Shown here piece after piece: positions 28,954 to 41,739 of a stretch of 64,000 nt of DNA (position 1 is the stretch's first letter; each line of letters starts with the position of its first letter). A model generated the notes under the pieces. It searched no databases, was not told the origin of the DNA, and saw only the letters and a list, made by a program, of their open reading frames with translations. Both the position numbers and the translations under genes were made by a program. The stretch is from Allolobophora icterica (lineage: Eukaryota > Annelida > Clitellata > Crassiclitellata > Lumbricidae). The DNA lies in NCBI GenBank assembly GCA_963556255.1, contig OY744615.1:15045537-15109536 (forward strand). The letters are read 5' to 3'.

Positions 28954-31564
28954 TTAAAAAGGACGCTATGCGCTATAGGCCACGTATACAATAATGGCTT
29001 GTTTACCAATATCAGCTTCCTACACACATCCGTATTCATACTATTACTATCAAAGAATTAAATTAATATGATTACTAATGTATTTCAGCATTAATTAATG
29101 CAGATAGATACTTGAAGAAGCACAAATAAATAAGTTTTTAGGCAGAAAGGACCAATAATGGTGATTTTTCTTTACATATTAGAAAACTATGTTGTTTAGA
29201 CTTGAAATTTGTTATAATAAAATGTTTAAATTATGGCTAGTAAATATAGTGCTATCAAGGCACACAGGACATTTCTTTTTGTATTTTCAATTTTATTTAG
29301 ATATACAGTGGCTGAAGTTATAAGTATGTTGGAGGAAGACAACGACTTTCAAAATGCCAATATATTCATGCTACCACCTGAAGACCCAACACGATCGGAT
29401 GAAGACAGTGGACCAGAGGATGATGATGGTGATGTAGATAATTTGACCGGAAATCAGTTGCGTGCAGAAGCAGAAGCAACACTAACTGTATCAAATTATG
29501 AGCAAAAGCGCATTGGAATTTTATACGAAGATGAGTCAACCGAAGATGACCAGGAATTGATTCCCCCATGCAGTACAGATGAAGCTGTAGAAACATTGGC
29601 TCCTGAAACTACTGTTTCCCCAGTTAAACGAGCAAGAACATCAGCAACAACTTTGCACAAAACCAGAGTATCAGTCAAAACTGACCAGACAGCAAAAGTA
29701 AATGCTAGAAAGAAAACAGCATCACCCGAGCGTCAGTGGGTAAAAACTGACATTAGGGAACCAGATCTGTCATGGATGCCATCACATACAAATACTGAAA
29801 CAACGGATTTATCTCCAGCATCTTTGTTTGAATTGTTCTTTGATGATGAAGTGATTGAACACATGACAAACATGTCAAACCTGTATGCTTCTCAACATTC
29901 CAGACAGCTTGGAGTGACTTCAGAGGAAATTCGATTGGTTTTGGCTATTCTGCTGGTATCTGGCTATGTGCCACTTGTCAACAGGCGTATGTTTTGGGAG
30001 AACAGTGAGGACACTCACAATGAAGCTGTAAGTAGTGCTCTACCGTTAAACAGATTTGAAGAACTGTTACGATTCCTGCACGTGTGTGACAATGACAACC
30101 TTGATGCCAGCGACAAAATGGCGAAACTGCGCCCATTGTTTGACATGCTGAATAAAAGGTTTATGCAGCATTGGTCTGTTGAACAAAATGTATCTGTTGA
30201 TGAATCGATGGTACCATATTATGGCCGTCATTCATCAAAGCAATTCATACGTGGAAAACCTATACGCTTTGGATTCAAAGTATGGTGTCTAAACTCTCGT
30301 CTAGGTTACCTGATTCAATGTGAACCTTACCAAGGTTCGTCAGGTTCATATGATGCAAATCTAGGTCTTGGTGGATCTGTTGTGACAAATCTGATGGAAA
30401 ATCTGCCAACTGAAGTGCCATACAGATTGTTTGTCGACAATTTTTTCACCTCCTCTCGTCTTTTGGAACATATGAGCAAGAAGAATGTATCTGTTGTAGG
30501 AACTGTGAGAGTAAACAGAATGGGAAAATGCCCTCTGAAACCTGTGGAGCAGTTACGTAAAGAAACACGAGGCTCCTACGACTACTCTCTAGATAGGAAG
30601 TCTGGAATGCTGGCATTGAGGTGGAATGACAACAATGTTGTCAGCATGTTGTCCAACTGTTATGGCATCAAACCATTGAACCAAGTCAGGCGTTGGTCAG
30701 CTGCTCAGAAGAAGCACATCTTCATCACTCAGCCCCACATGGTCGCACAATACAACCGATACATGGGTGGAACAGATCGTATGGACCAAAACATCGCGAA
30801 GCTACGAATCAACATTCGCATCAAGAAGTGGTGGTGGGCCTTGTTTTGCTTTGCAGTTGATGCATCTGTTCAGAATGCTTGGTTGTTGAGTCGTTCTACA
30901 GAGGCAGCTGGCCAAAAGCCTTACACTTTAGTCCAGTTTCGTCGTGAAGTGGCAATGGCGTACATACTGAAATACCGACACCGAAGTTCCACCGGGCGGC
31001 CAAGTCGAGGACTTCAAACACAGACGAGTCGAAGACTGAAGATTCCACCAGAAGTTCGATATGACGGACAAAATCACCTCATTGGACGTATTTCTGATGG
31101 CCAGAAAAGATGTGCTGCATGTGGAAAGAAGGTTCAGAAGATGTGTACGAAGTGCAACGTTCCACTCCATGTTAACTGTTTTGAACGTTTCCATACTAAG
31201 TAATTTCATGTATAGCCAATAACTAATTAATATTTCATTGAACTTTAACTGATATCCATTTTTTGCCTGTATGAACTTTATAGACTTATCCATACTAAGT
31301 CATGTAATCTATGGCTTAAAAGTGACTTCTTATGGTAAAGAAACTTTCACTGAGTTCACTTTTGTATGCATTTTACATTAGTGGCGGGCGCTATAGAAGT
31401 CTTTAGATTAGATAATGTTATAATAATTTGTCATTTAGAAACAATGTATGTCAGCCAGTCAATGTGTGTTGTCTAAATTTCAAAATACCTGTACAAGTAA
31501 TAGCATCAGATAAATAACACTTATTGAATTTACACGTACCCTGTAACGCATAGCGTCCTTTTAA
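28954..31564 (+). mobile_element. Complete piggyBac-like transposon
   Basis: TTAA at 28954-28957 and 31561-31564 bound the element. The inverted ends read AAAGGACGCTATGCGCTATA on the left and, inverted, AAGGACGCTATGCGTTACAGG on the right. TTAA target duplication is the hallmark of piggyBac. It carries one long open transposase gene. A solo end of the same family lies at 2447. Confidence 0.92.
29233..31203 (+). CDS. piggyBac-like transposase
   Basis: 656 codons, open throughout. An acidic N-terminal region (about residues 33-125) precedes the DDE_Tnp_1_7 core. The catalytic acids are recognisable in VDESMVPYYGR (D323), FVDNFFTS (D402) and GGTDRMDQ (D515). A C-terminal cysteine-rich domain with CAACGKKVQKMCTKC (residues about 627-641) then CNVPLHVNC is the zinc/RING-like end typical of piggyBac. 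The protein excises and inserts the element at TTAA. The first 31 residues are hydrophobic and preceded by a pyrimidine-rich TTTATTTAG, so the true start may be M32 (29326), with the upstream part intronic or untranslated. Both the gene and the element ends look intact, so it could be active or recently so; domestication cannot be excluded. Confidence 0.92.
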   Translation: MASKYSAIKAHRTFLFVFSILFRYTVAEVISMLEEDNDFQNANIFMLPPEDPTRSDEDSGPEDDDGDVDNLTGNQLRAEAEATLTVSNYEQKRIGILYEDESTEDDQELIPPCSTDEAVETLAPETTVSPVKRARTSATTLHKTRVSVKTDQTAKVNARKKTASPERQWVKTDIREPDLSWMPSHTNTETTDLSPASLFELFFDDEVIEHMTNMSNLYASQHSRQLGVTSEEIRLVLAILLVSGYVPLVNRRMFWENSEDTHNEAVSSALPLNRFEELLRFLHVCDNDNLDASDKMAKLRPLFDMLNKRFMQHWSVEQNVSVDESMVPYYGRHSSKQFIRGKPIRFGFKVWCLNSRLGYLIQCEPYQGSSGSYDANLGLGGSVVTNLMENLPTEVPYRLFVDNFFTSSRLLEHMSKKNVSVVGTVRVNRMGKCPLKPVEQLRKETRGSYDYSLDRKSGMLALRWNDNNVVSMLSNCYGIKPLNQVRRWSAAQKKHIFITQPHMVAQYNRYMGGTDRMDQNIAKLRINIRIKKWWWALFCFAVDASVQNAWLLSRSTEAAGQKPYTLVQFRREVAMAYILKYRHRSSTGRPSRGLQTQTSRRLKIPPEVRYDGQNHLIGRISDGQKRCAACGKKVQKMCTKCNVPLHVNCFERFHTK

Positions 31565-32019
31565 AAGGACGAAACTTATTTTTGCTATATTTTTTTTATT
31601 TTTCAATATTTCAAAAAAATTTAAACGGATCCTTTACTTTGGAACCATAGTACATGTCATATGTTAAAATCACTATGAAACAAAAATTCATGCATTGATG
31701 GGTTAAATAATACAAAGTGGAAAACATCACGTTCATTGTGTGACGTCACAATGTTGTCTCAAGAGACTATTATTCGTTCTTGAGCGTAGTTTATTGTATA
31801 GTTTCGATTTATTTTTTAATTTGCAGATAATAATATTGTAGTCAATTCATTTTCTGGGTTTTGTTTCGAAGGCGGTGGACCTGAATAGGGCTTGGGTGGG
31901 GGGGGATTAAGAATTTTCTTAACAGTACTTAGTGCCATATTTTAAATTAGAGGGGCCCTTCTGACCGCCGGGGACCCTTGTGCATTGCACAACCTGCACA
32001 AGACATTGCTACTCCGCTG
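31565..32019. other. Intergenic stretch
   Basis: AT-rich DNA right of the piggyBac element with a G-run near 31897. Nothing recognised. Confidence 0.4.
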
Positions 32020-32287
32020 ATCACATGACATTTTCAGATAAGATCTTTTGGTCAACAGCAGTTGTGATTTTGGTTGAGACTTAGATTGTTCTCTTGGGAA
32101 TCCATCACTTTTCCATCATTTTCAGGGTCAATAGTCATTCATTTCAATCTGATATTCATGTTTTTAAAGAAAATACTTTTTATAATATTCCAAAATCCTT
32201 TTTCTAGCCGCAAAACTTGGAATATTTCTGTTCAGCAGTGCCGAAAGTTCATCAATTATTGTAATTGAGCAACTTTCGGCATATTCG

Positions 32288-32524
32288 TGGGGCGTGGTGG
32301 CTCAGTGGCAAGTTCGGCGCCATGTGACCGGAGGGTTGCAGGTTCGAATTCCTCTCTAGCCGCTGCGTACGGACCTTGGGCAAGTCCTTCACTCGCAATT
32401 GCTCGTGGCGCTTCGGCGTGAAAACTCCAGCTCAGTATCAAATGCTGTAGTCGGGAGCGCCTCTGAGTAGTAGTTGACTTCGAGAGGCGCTATAGAAATA
32501 TCCGGAATAAATAAATAAATAAAT
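32288..32524 (+). mobile_element. tRNA-derived SINE (family 3), copy 2
   Basis: Same family as 26688-26926, with the B box GGTTCGAATTCC slightly changed. Its 3' region GTCGGGAGCGCCTCTGAGTA and GAGGCGCTATA matches the 3' end of the LINE 1.3 kb downstream at about 33832-33872. Confidence 0.92.
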
Positions 32525-32555
32525 GTTAGACCACTTTTATAATTTCAATATGCTA

Positions 32556-33905
32556 AAGGTATCCACCTCCGGACTTTCGGCTTCCTGTCCTGCAAGAGGT
32601 CACTGCCGTGGATCTGCGTCGACTCATTCTTTCTTCTCCCTCCAAGTCTTGTGAATTGGATCCTCTGCCCACATTCCTGCTCCAGGAGCACGTCGACACC
32701 TTGCTTCCCACCGAACTGTGCAACGGATCGATTCGGGATGGTGTCCTGCCTTCGCAGCAAAAGAGATCCATACTGATACCCAGCCTTAAGAGTGGCGACC
32801 TTGACCGCTCGGACCCGACCAACTATCGACCCATTGCCGACGTATCATTCATCTAAAAAATCATTGAAAAGATCTTTGCCAGCCAACTCGTAGCATTCCT
32901 CGACGAGAATAACCTTCTCCTTCTCCTTCTCCGGTACATCATTTACACTTCTGGTCTCGCTACGTTTCTGGCTGAGCATGGGATCCAGGGTCAACTTTAT
33001 GCTGATGACATCCAGGCATATCTCCATTGTAAACCATCCGATGCCCCTCTGGCATTGCAGTCTATGGGTGAGCTTTTGCGTGCCCTTGAAGTGTGGATGG
33101 CTCCCAACCGCCTTAAATTGAATTCCGCCAAGACTAATTTTTTATTGGTTGGGCACTAGACAGCGGTTGGCTGGGCTTGACCTGGCATCGCTCGCTGCTG
33201 AATTCCCCTCTTTCTCCTTCTCCGGTGCAGTGCGCGACCTTGGCGTCATACTCGACCAACAGTAAACTTTCCTGCCTCAGCTTCGCCGCTTACCCAGCGA
33301 CTGCTTCTATCAGTTGCGCCAGCTCCGTACTATTGCTCGCGCCCTTTCTCCATGTGCTACGTCCACTCTGGTCCATGCTTTTATCACGGCCCGAGTAGAC
33401 TACTGCTCCTCTCTCTATACTGGCCTGTCTTGAACGCGTCATGCGTGCTGCTGCCCGACTTATTGGTCGGATATCCAAGTTTGACCATAGAGTCCGACTT
33501 CATGCTCCGGGACTTGCACTGGCTACCGGCTCCCCTGCGCATCCAGTATATGATTGCCACCTTAGTCTGGCGCTCTCAGCTGGGCCTCGCTGCAGCCTAT
33601 CTGAGGTCCCTCTGCAAGCCTGCCGGCGAGACCCGTGGTCGCTCGCTCCGCTCTGCGGAGAGGGGGTGCTCGCTGTGCCAGTTGCTCGTCCTGCCACCAT
33701 GCAAAATCGGGCCTTTTTGGTGGTTGGTTCTGTGGTATGGAACGGGCTCCCTCTGGAGCTGCGTCTCCTCCCGAAAACCCAACCCGAGTCTTTCTACACT
33801 GCGCTAGAAACTGCTTTATGTTCGTGCTGGAGTCGGGAGCGCCTCTGAGTAGTCCCCTTGAAGACGCGCTATATAAGTGCTCAAATGAATGAATGAATGA
33901 ATTAA
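32556..33905 (+). pseudogene. CR1/L2-like LINE, internally deleted
   Basis: The RT N-terminal part at 32608-32856 contains DRSDPTNYRPIADVSFI. After a short stretch (IIEKIFASQLVAFLDENNLL) the palm is deleted and sequence resumes with YTSGLATFLAEHGIQGQ then LYADDIQAYLHC, the catalytic YADD motif, and WMAPNRLKLNSAKTNFLL, ending in a stop near 33160. The C-terminal domain continues in shifted frames (LRDLHWLPAPLRIQYMIATL) to about 33650. The 3' end carries the SINE-like tail GGAGTCGGGAGCGCCTCTGA and (GAAT)n. Several frameshifts; not functional. Confidence 0.85.
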
Positions 33906-34860
33906 AATAAACCGATTGCAAGTAAAACTTATTTAGCTTTCTAATTCGTAGATTTTGCGAGAACTACTGAAACGTTTAGAGTACAACAGAAGAGAAGTGA
34001 GTGCAGAAGAAAATATTAATTGTAACAGTACATTCCAAGCTAGCAAAATCATAACTTGTAATTATTCATTTTCTTTTTTGCTGAACAATTCAGCCTGTAT
34101 ATCAATTTAAACTTTTCCGTTAGAAGCAAAACTTTTCATCTCCTAAAATCAACTAATAGTTATTTTTTTTCATGTGTCAGAAACACTGTGAAGAGGATAT
34201 CTACGAAAACAACAGATTCACGAATACTTCGTCATACAAAATATGCCAACACATATTTAGCATCTGTAATATTCGTCTTTAAATTACTTTTCACCCTCAA
34301 CAGGAATAAATTTCTCTGGGTTTTGGCATGATCGTCAGGATCACACAGACTGTGCTATTTATTTCCGATAAGACTTACATTTTGGGTTCTTTAAAGATAT
34401 TTTCCTTTCTGAACCTGCAGAGCAGCATATCTTGCGAATGCTTTCAGGCATAACGGGCACTGGACGAGTTACTCAGTATAGATTTTAACATTTAATTATG
34501 AATCCCAGCGGAATAAACTTTTAGAATGGAAGAATGAGCAAGTGTTTTCCAATTACAGCGTCATACATAACACATCTAAAACTTATACATTGCATTATTT
34601 ACATCTGAAACTTAAGTACACAAATCCTACATGTGCTTCTTCTGATCTCGGATATGAGACCACATGAATGACATTATGATGATCAAATTGGAATGTTTTT
34701 GTCACTCTCCAGAACAGAATTGCACGAGACTGTTCTCTGGCATAATAGGCATTATCGTGGCTTTTCTTCAGTTTGGATTGAACAGGATTTTGTAGATTTC
34801 GCAAATGATTTTTAACAAACACAAATGGTTACTCGACAGAGTGGGTGTTTTCATGACTTC
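33906..34860. other. Duplicated 3' flank of zinc-finger copy 2
   Basis: Homologous to 5780-6230. Only degraded finger-like segments near the right end; no gene. Confidence 0.5.
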
Positions 34861-34946
34861 TCAGATCTGAAGTGGTGTGTGTTTTCATGACTTTTCAGAT
34901 CTGAAGTACATGAGAATGTTTTCTTACATACCTGGCAACGGTAGGC

Positions 34947-36125
34947 CTATTGCTTTTCTCCACAGCGGGATTTTTCATGACGTCTCAGATATGAAGTGCG
35001 TGAGAATGTTTTCTGACATACCTGGCAATGGTATAACTTCTTTCCGAAGTGAGTTATTTCATGACGTCTCAGATATGCAGCACTTGCGAATGTTTTCTGA
35101 CATACCTGGCAAAGGCATAGTTTTTCTCCGGAGTGGTTTTTTTCATGAATTCTCAGATTTGAAGTGCATGAGAATGTTTTCTGACACACCTGGCAAAGGT
35201 ATGGTTTCTCTCCATAATGAGATTTTTCATGACTTCTCAAATGTGAAGCGCATGAGAATGTTTTCTGACATAGCTGGCAAAGGTATGGTTTCTCTCCAGA
35301 ATGTATTCTTATATGCCTATTTAGATGACCTTTCCGATTAGTCTTAAACTCACACAAATTACATTTGTACGGTTTCTCTCCGGTATGAATTCTTGCATGA
35401 CTACTTAGTGTGGAAGAACGGGTGAAACGGTTTTTACATACTTGGCATAGGTAAGGCTTCTCTCCAGTATGGACTCTAACATGATATGCAAGACTGGAAG
35501 AATAGGAAAAACTCTTTTTACATGTCTGGCATAGGAAAGGTCTCTCGCCGGTGTGGATTCTCATGTGAATCTTGAAGTCAGTATAATGTATAAACGCTTT
35601 TGAACATAAATGGCATTGGTATGGTTTCTCTCCGGTATGGATTCTCATGTGAGTCTTTACACTAGATGGGCGTGTGAACGCTTTCAAGCATAGCTGGCAT
35701 TGATATTTCTCTCCATTATGGGTTCCAATATGTACTCGTAGATGAGAAGATTGGGAATATCTTCGTTTACATATCTGACATTCGTATGGTTTCTCACCTG
35801 TGTGAGTTCTTTTGTGACTCTGTAGATGAGGATATTCTGTGAATGATTTCTGGCATAAATGGCACTGGTATGATTTTTCCCCAATATGGGTTCTAGCATG
35901 AACTTGTAGCTGGGAATATTGGGAAAATCTCTGTTTACATATCTGACACTGGCATGGTTTCTCAGCGCTGTGGATTCTCATATGCATCTTTAGGTTATTG
36001 GCGTAATGAAACACTTTCTGACATAAATTGCATTCGTTTGTCTTTTCTTTGGAGCGACTTTTCTTGTTTTCTTTCGTGTGACCATACAGCACAAATGATT
36101 TGGTACATAGCTCGTCACTTTGCAT
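34947..36125 (-). CDS. C2H2 zinc-finger protein, copy 2
   Basis: The first ATG of the open frame is at 36125; the frame itself is open further upstream to at least 36197, so more coding sequence or an upstream exon is possible. After a lysine-rich lead the protein has 13 tandem C2H2 fingers with TGEKPY-type linkers, first CNLCQKVF, last [17 protein letters not shown], whose final histidine is replaced by R. It would act as a nuclear DNA-binding protein; no KRAB, BTB or other effector domain is visible. Compared with the paralogous frame, a 6-bp insertion near 34945-34950 brings in a TAG stop, and one further finger lies in frame beyond it. It may be functional in shortened form. Confidence 0.75.
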   Translation of the reverse strand: MQSDELCTKSFVLYGHTKENKKSRSKEKTNECNLCQKVFHYANNLKMHMRIHSAEKPCQCQICKQRFSQYSQLQVHARTHIGEKSYQCHLCQKSFTEYPHLQSHKRTHTGEKPYECQICKRRYSQSSHLRVHIGTHNGEKYQCQLCLKAFTRPSSVKTHMRIHTGEKPYQCHLCSKAFIHYTDFKIHMRIHTGERPFLCQTCKKSFSYSSSLAYHVRVHTGEKPYLCQVCKNRFTRSSTLSSHARIHTGEKPYKCNLCEFKTNRKGHLNRHIRIHSGEKPYLCQLCQKTFSCASHLRSHEKSHYGEKPYLCQVCQKTFSCTSNLRIHEKNHSGEKLCLCQVCQKTFASAAYLRRHEITHFGKKLYHCQVCQKTFSRTSYLRRHEKSRCGEKQ

Positions 36126-36197
36126 CGTTTCTTGTTTTGCACTTCGATGGACTTTCCAAATGAACGCTTGGACTAAATGCCCTCCGACTTCAAACAA

Positions 36198-38390
<2,193 letters not shown>

Positions 38391-38404
38391 TCGTTTGATA
38401 TCTT

Positions 38405-38645
38405 CAAACTGACAATAACGCAGTATTATGACAAATCAGTATGAACGGAAGATCACAAGTTATTACAGGAGTCGAATTTAACTGTACATGGCAGCCATGC
38501 AAGGCGCCCATCACGTCCTACATCTCATTTTAACAAACGCGCCATCTCGCGAATGTAAGGCTGAGTGGACCTAAATTTGGGAGGGTTGCGGGAAGCGACC
38601 CGCGACCGCTTGCTCTTCACGCCAGTGATGTTGCCACTACTCTAT
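38405..38645 (-). mobile_element. Diverged SINE of family 1
   Basis: Minus strand: head with TAGAGTAGTGGCAACATCAC, GGCGCCTTGCATGGCTGCC in the middle, tail ending GTCAGTTTGAAGAT. Matches the 11.4-kb and 39.8-kb copies in the same order but is more diverged and internally rearranged. Confidence 0.55.
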
Positions 38646-38699
38646 GGACCGCCCCCGCCAATAACAATATTTCTTTGTATATAGTTTTTAGTACACAGT

Positions 38700-39280
38700 A
38701 AATCTTCCAGACCCAGCGGCCACCATTCTTTTTCAAGTCAAGGAGTCCGATGTGCTACATGACATCTGCTCGTTTTCCACGGATTCTACTGGGGGGCCGG
38801 ATCGGTTTCGTCCTGGACACCTCTCGGAGTTGGTGAACCATCGCGAGACATCTATTGCATTATCGAGTGCTTGACCGACTTCGTCAATCTTCTGCTGCGA
38901 GGCGGATGCCCTTTGAGGTTAGGCCAGTACATTTTAGTGACAACCTTTATCGCGATTTCCAAAAATAATAGGAGGCCTCAGATCCATTGCCGTTGGTTAC
39001 ATGACCTGGGGGCGCATTGGAGCTAAATGTGCCAGTAAGTATGCAGTCAACAAACTGCCATCAGTTTTCACTCCGCTTCAGGTTGCCATTGCTGCGTACT
39101 CTTGCGGACTGTGAGGCGGTCAGTACACGAGGCGCGTCGGTTTATTACCGTTATTTCAAACACCGTGCTTTTTAAAGCTTGACTTCGTAAACATTTGCAA
39201 CAGTTTACGACGCGATGTCATGCTTAAGGCTGTGTTCGAAGCCATCCCCGAGCTAGCCTCTACCGCTTTGTCCATCAGGC
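38700..39280 (+). pseudogene. LINE reverse-transcriptase N-terminal fragment
   Basis: In shifting frames it reads GGPDRFRPGHLSELVN, FVNLLLRGGCP, RSIAVGYMTWGRIGAKCASK with YAVNKLPSVFTPLQ, and LRRDVMLKAVFEAIPEL. These segments match the N-terminal fingers/palm of the same LINE lineage whose C-terminus lies at 37.6-38.4 kb, but this piece is downstream of it on the same strand, so the two are separate or rearranged fragments. Multiple stops; non-functional. Confidence 0.7.
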
Positions 39281-39387
39281 CTATGGAACATTTGTAGGCC
39301 TACTTATTTGACTTTTCAATTAACTGGTTTTCTAAATTCTGATTAACATCGCTATTTTTACGGTCCGCGTGAGTCATTGGTTTTATC

Positions 39388-39413
39388 ATCAACTTACATA
39401 ATAACCGTTGTAC

Positions 39414-39444
<31 letters not shown>

Positions 39445-39822
39445 CCGTAAACAAACACTATTGTGACGTCACTATACTGCCGCCTTGGCGACGGTTGTCT
39501 TGACGGTTGTCTTGACGACGGCTATAGGCCTATAATATGACGTTATTGTTATCACTGCAAAATAATAATTGTTTCTTATATACCGTGATTTTTCACGGGT
39601 TTACAGCTAGCTGTAAACCCGTGAAAAATCACGGTAGGCCTATATAAAAAACAATTATTATTGCAGTGATAACAATAACGTCATATTATAGGCCTATAGC
39701 CGTCGTCAAGACAACCGTCAAGACAACCGTCGCCAAGGCGGCAGTATAGTGACGTCACAATAGTGTTTGTTTACGGGACAGACAGACAGACAGACGTACA
39801 ACGGTTATTATGTAAGTTGATT
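39388..39822. repeat. 435-bp near-perfect palindrome
   Basis: The left arm 39388-39608 and right arm 39609-39822 are reverse complements with no spacer: TTACAGCT meets AGCTGTAA at the centre. The arms include a (GTCT)n/(GACA)n run, GACGTCACTATACTGCCGCC and its inverse. The main difference is a 6-bp GGCCTA insertion in the right arm near 39633 and a shorter GACA run. Probably a foldback MITE related to the repeats at 2136 and 25513. Confidence 0.92.
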
Positions 39823-40010
39823 ATTATTTCAAACCGACAGACGCAGTAAAATTACATTGAAACATGAAAGTACAATCAATATCTTAATTAAACACACGGT
39901 TTGGCAGCCATGCAAGGCGCCGCCCTAGAGGGGGTTACGGGTGTCGATCCGCGTACCTTATGCTCTCCTGGCCATGAGTGTTACCACTACTCTATCCCCC
40001 CTCCCTGTGA
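39823..40010 (-). mobile_element. SINE of family 1, second good copy
   Basis: Minus-strand order: GGGGGATAGAGTAGTGGTAA, then GCATAAGGTACGCGGATCGA, GGGCGGCGCCTTGCATGGCT, and tail TTTACTGCGTCTGTCGGTTT with GAAATAATAA. The tail abuts the palindrome. Confidence 0.75.
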
Positions 40011-40940
40011 ACCTGTATAATAGAGAAATTCTTGTTTAACAATTGATAGTATTTTAGCCTATAGTGATTTTAACTTTATTTTGTCCTTAAATTTTTAATA
40101 ATTAAAACAATGGACCGGTTAGGCGCTTGGGTGTCTATGCTGCCTATACTAATAGCCAATACAAGCCTACTGCATAATACTACTAATAGACAATATAAGC
40201 CTACTGCCTATACTACTAATAGCCAATATTAGCCCACTGCCTATAGGCCTACTACAAATAGCCAATCTCAAGCTGAAATGGAGTTTGATCTGATCACAGT
40301 CGAAATTGCAAGTGACATTTACTGCGTTCTAGCATAGTCAATACTTGCACAAGGAAGTTTTTTCATTCACAGAATTTTTGCAGTTAGAAGGTCAGCCTTA
40401 ATTTTATCGAGGTTTAGGCTTGCCATGTAACGGTAGGTAATCGCTACTTATGAAATGTCTCTGGGATTTAAGTAGGCCTATATTTGGCTGAAGAGTAAGT
40501 AAGCACAACAGATGTAAAACAGCCTAACGACCTGTGTTACACGATTTTCACAACAATATTTCAATTTTACATTAGAGAAAGACAAGGCAACAAAGATTTC
40601 TTAATTTAAGTCGTTGTACGAATGCTGAAGATCAGTTACATTTCACCCAGCGTCAAATCCCTCATTGGTATTGCGCAATCGACTGCAGGTCGATAGTACT
40701 GACCAATGGTTAGCTTTAAGGAAAGTAGGCAAGACAATAGTGTTCGGTCGTTAGAGCGTCAAACCTTCCCATGGGAATGCAAACTGCAAATGCATTGCCT
40801 GAAGATCGAATAATGAATGTGTAAGTTCAGACCATATATTGCTTTCACCGATAAAATGACTGGTCCACAAATTAAAATCAAGCTGTCTTTAGTTGAACAT
40901 ACTTACAATAGTCGGGTCATTATACGAAAAAAAACCACCT
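40011..40940. other. Intergenic stretch with ~45-bp repeats
   Basis: A tandem-like CTAATAGCCAATACAAGCC / CTACTGCC motif recurs three to four times at 40145-40265. Otherwise nothing recognised. Confidence 0.45.
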
Positions 40941-40942
40941 AA

Positions 40943-41690
40943 CCCCCAAAAAATTGATACAAAAGGTTTCTCAGTTGATTTTGTTACTATTTGCCATGCT
41001 AATTAACATACTAAAAGTCTACTCTATTCTGACCATTGGAAAAGGGTTAATTTCAAGATGGCGTCCAAGATGGCTGCCGGGGGCTAAAATTATCTCAAGC
41101 AATATTCAACCTAGAAAGGTGGTTTTGGTGTCAAACCGTAGGTTTTATTGCTTAGGGTTCAGTTAAAATATAACTTCAATCACTTAGTGCATCATTTCAA
41201 GATGGCGTCCAAGATGGCTTCCAAGATGGCTGCCGGGAGCTAACATTGTCTATATCTCATGCACTGTTCAACCTAGAAAGGTGGTTTTGGTGTCAAACCG
41301 TAGGTTTTATTGCTTAGGGTTCAGTTAAAATATAACTTCAATCACTTAGTGCATCATTTCAAGATGGCGTCCAAGATGGCTTCCAAGATGGCTGCCGGGA
41401 GCTAACATTGTCTATATCTCATGCACTGTTCAACCTAGAAAGGTGGTTTTGGTGTCAAACCGTAGGTTTTATTGCTCAGCGTTCAGCTGATATAACTTTA
41501 ATCACTTAATATATCATTTAAAGATGGCGTCCAAGATGGCTGCCGGGGGCTAAAATTGTCTATATCTCAAGTAGTATTCAACCTAGAAAGGTGGTTTTGG
41601 TGTCAAACCGTGTGTTTTATTGCTCAGCGTTCAGCTGATATAACTTTAACCCTAATCCTACCGGGTGGGGTCTACATTGATTTATACTGC
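40943..41690 (+). repeat. Left inverted terminus of the foldback element
   Basis: Subrepeats begin (AAGATGGCGTCC) near 41055, 41200, 41363 and 41521. Innermost is CCTAATCCTACCGGGTGGGG, whose inverse is at 44287-44306. Confidence 0.85.
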
Positions 41691-41739
41691 TTTATTGAAT
41701 CGTGAAGTAACGTTAAATAATGTGTTCACATCGAAAATT

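Noticed and set aside
40954..41166. A small hydrophobic protein conserved at 44625-44843
   Set aside because: It lies in the inverted termini of the foldback element; there is no independent sign of coding.
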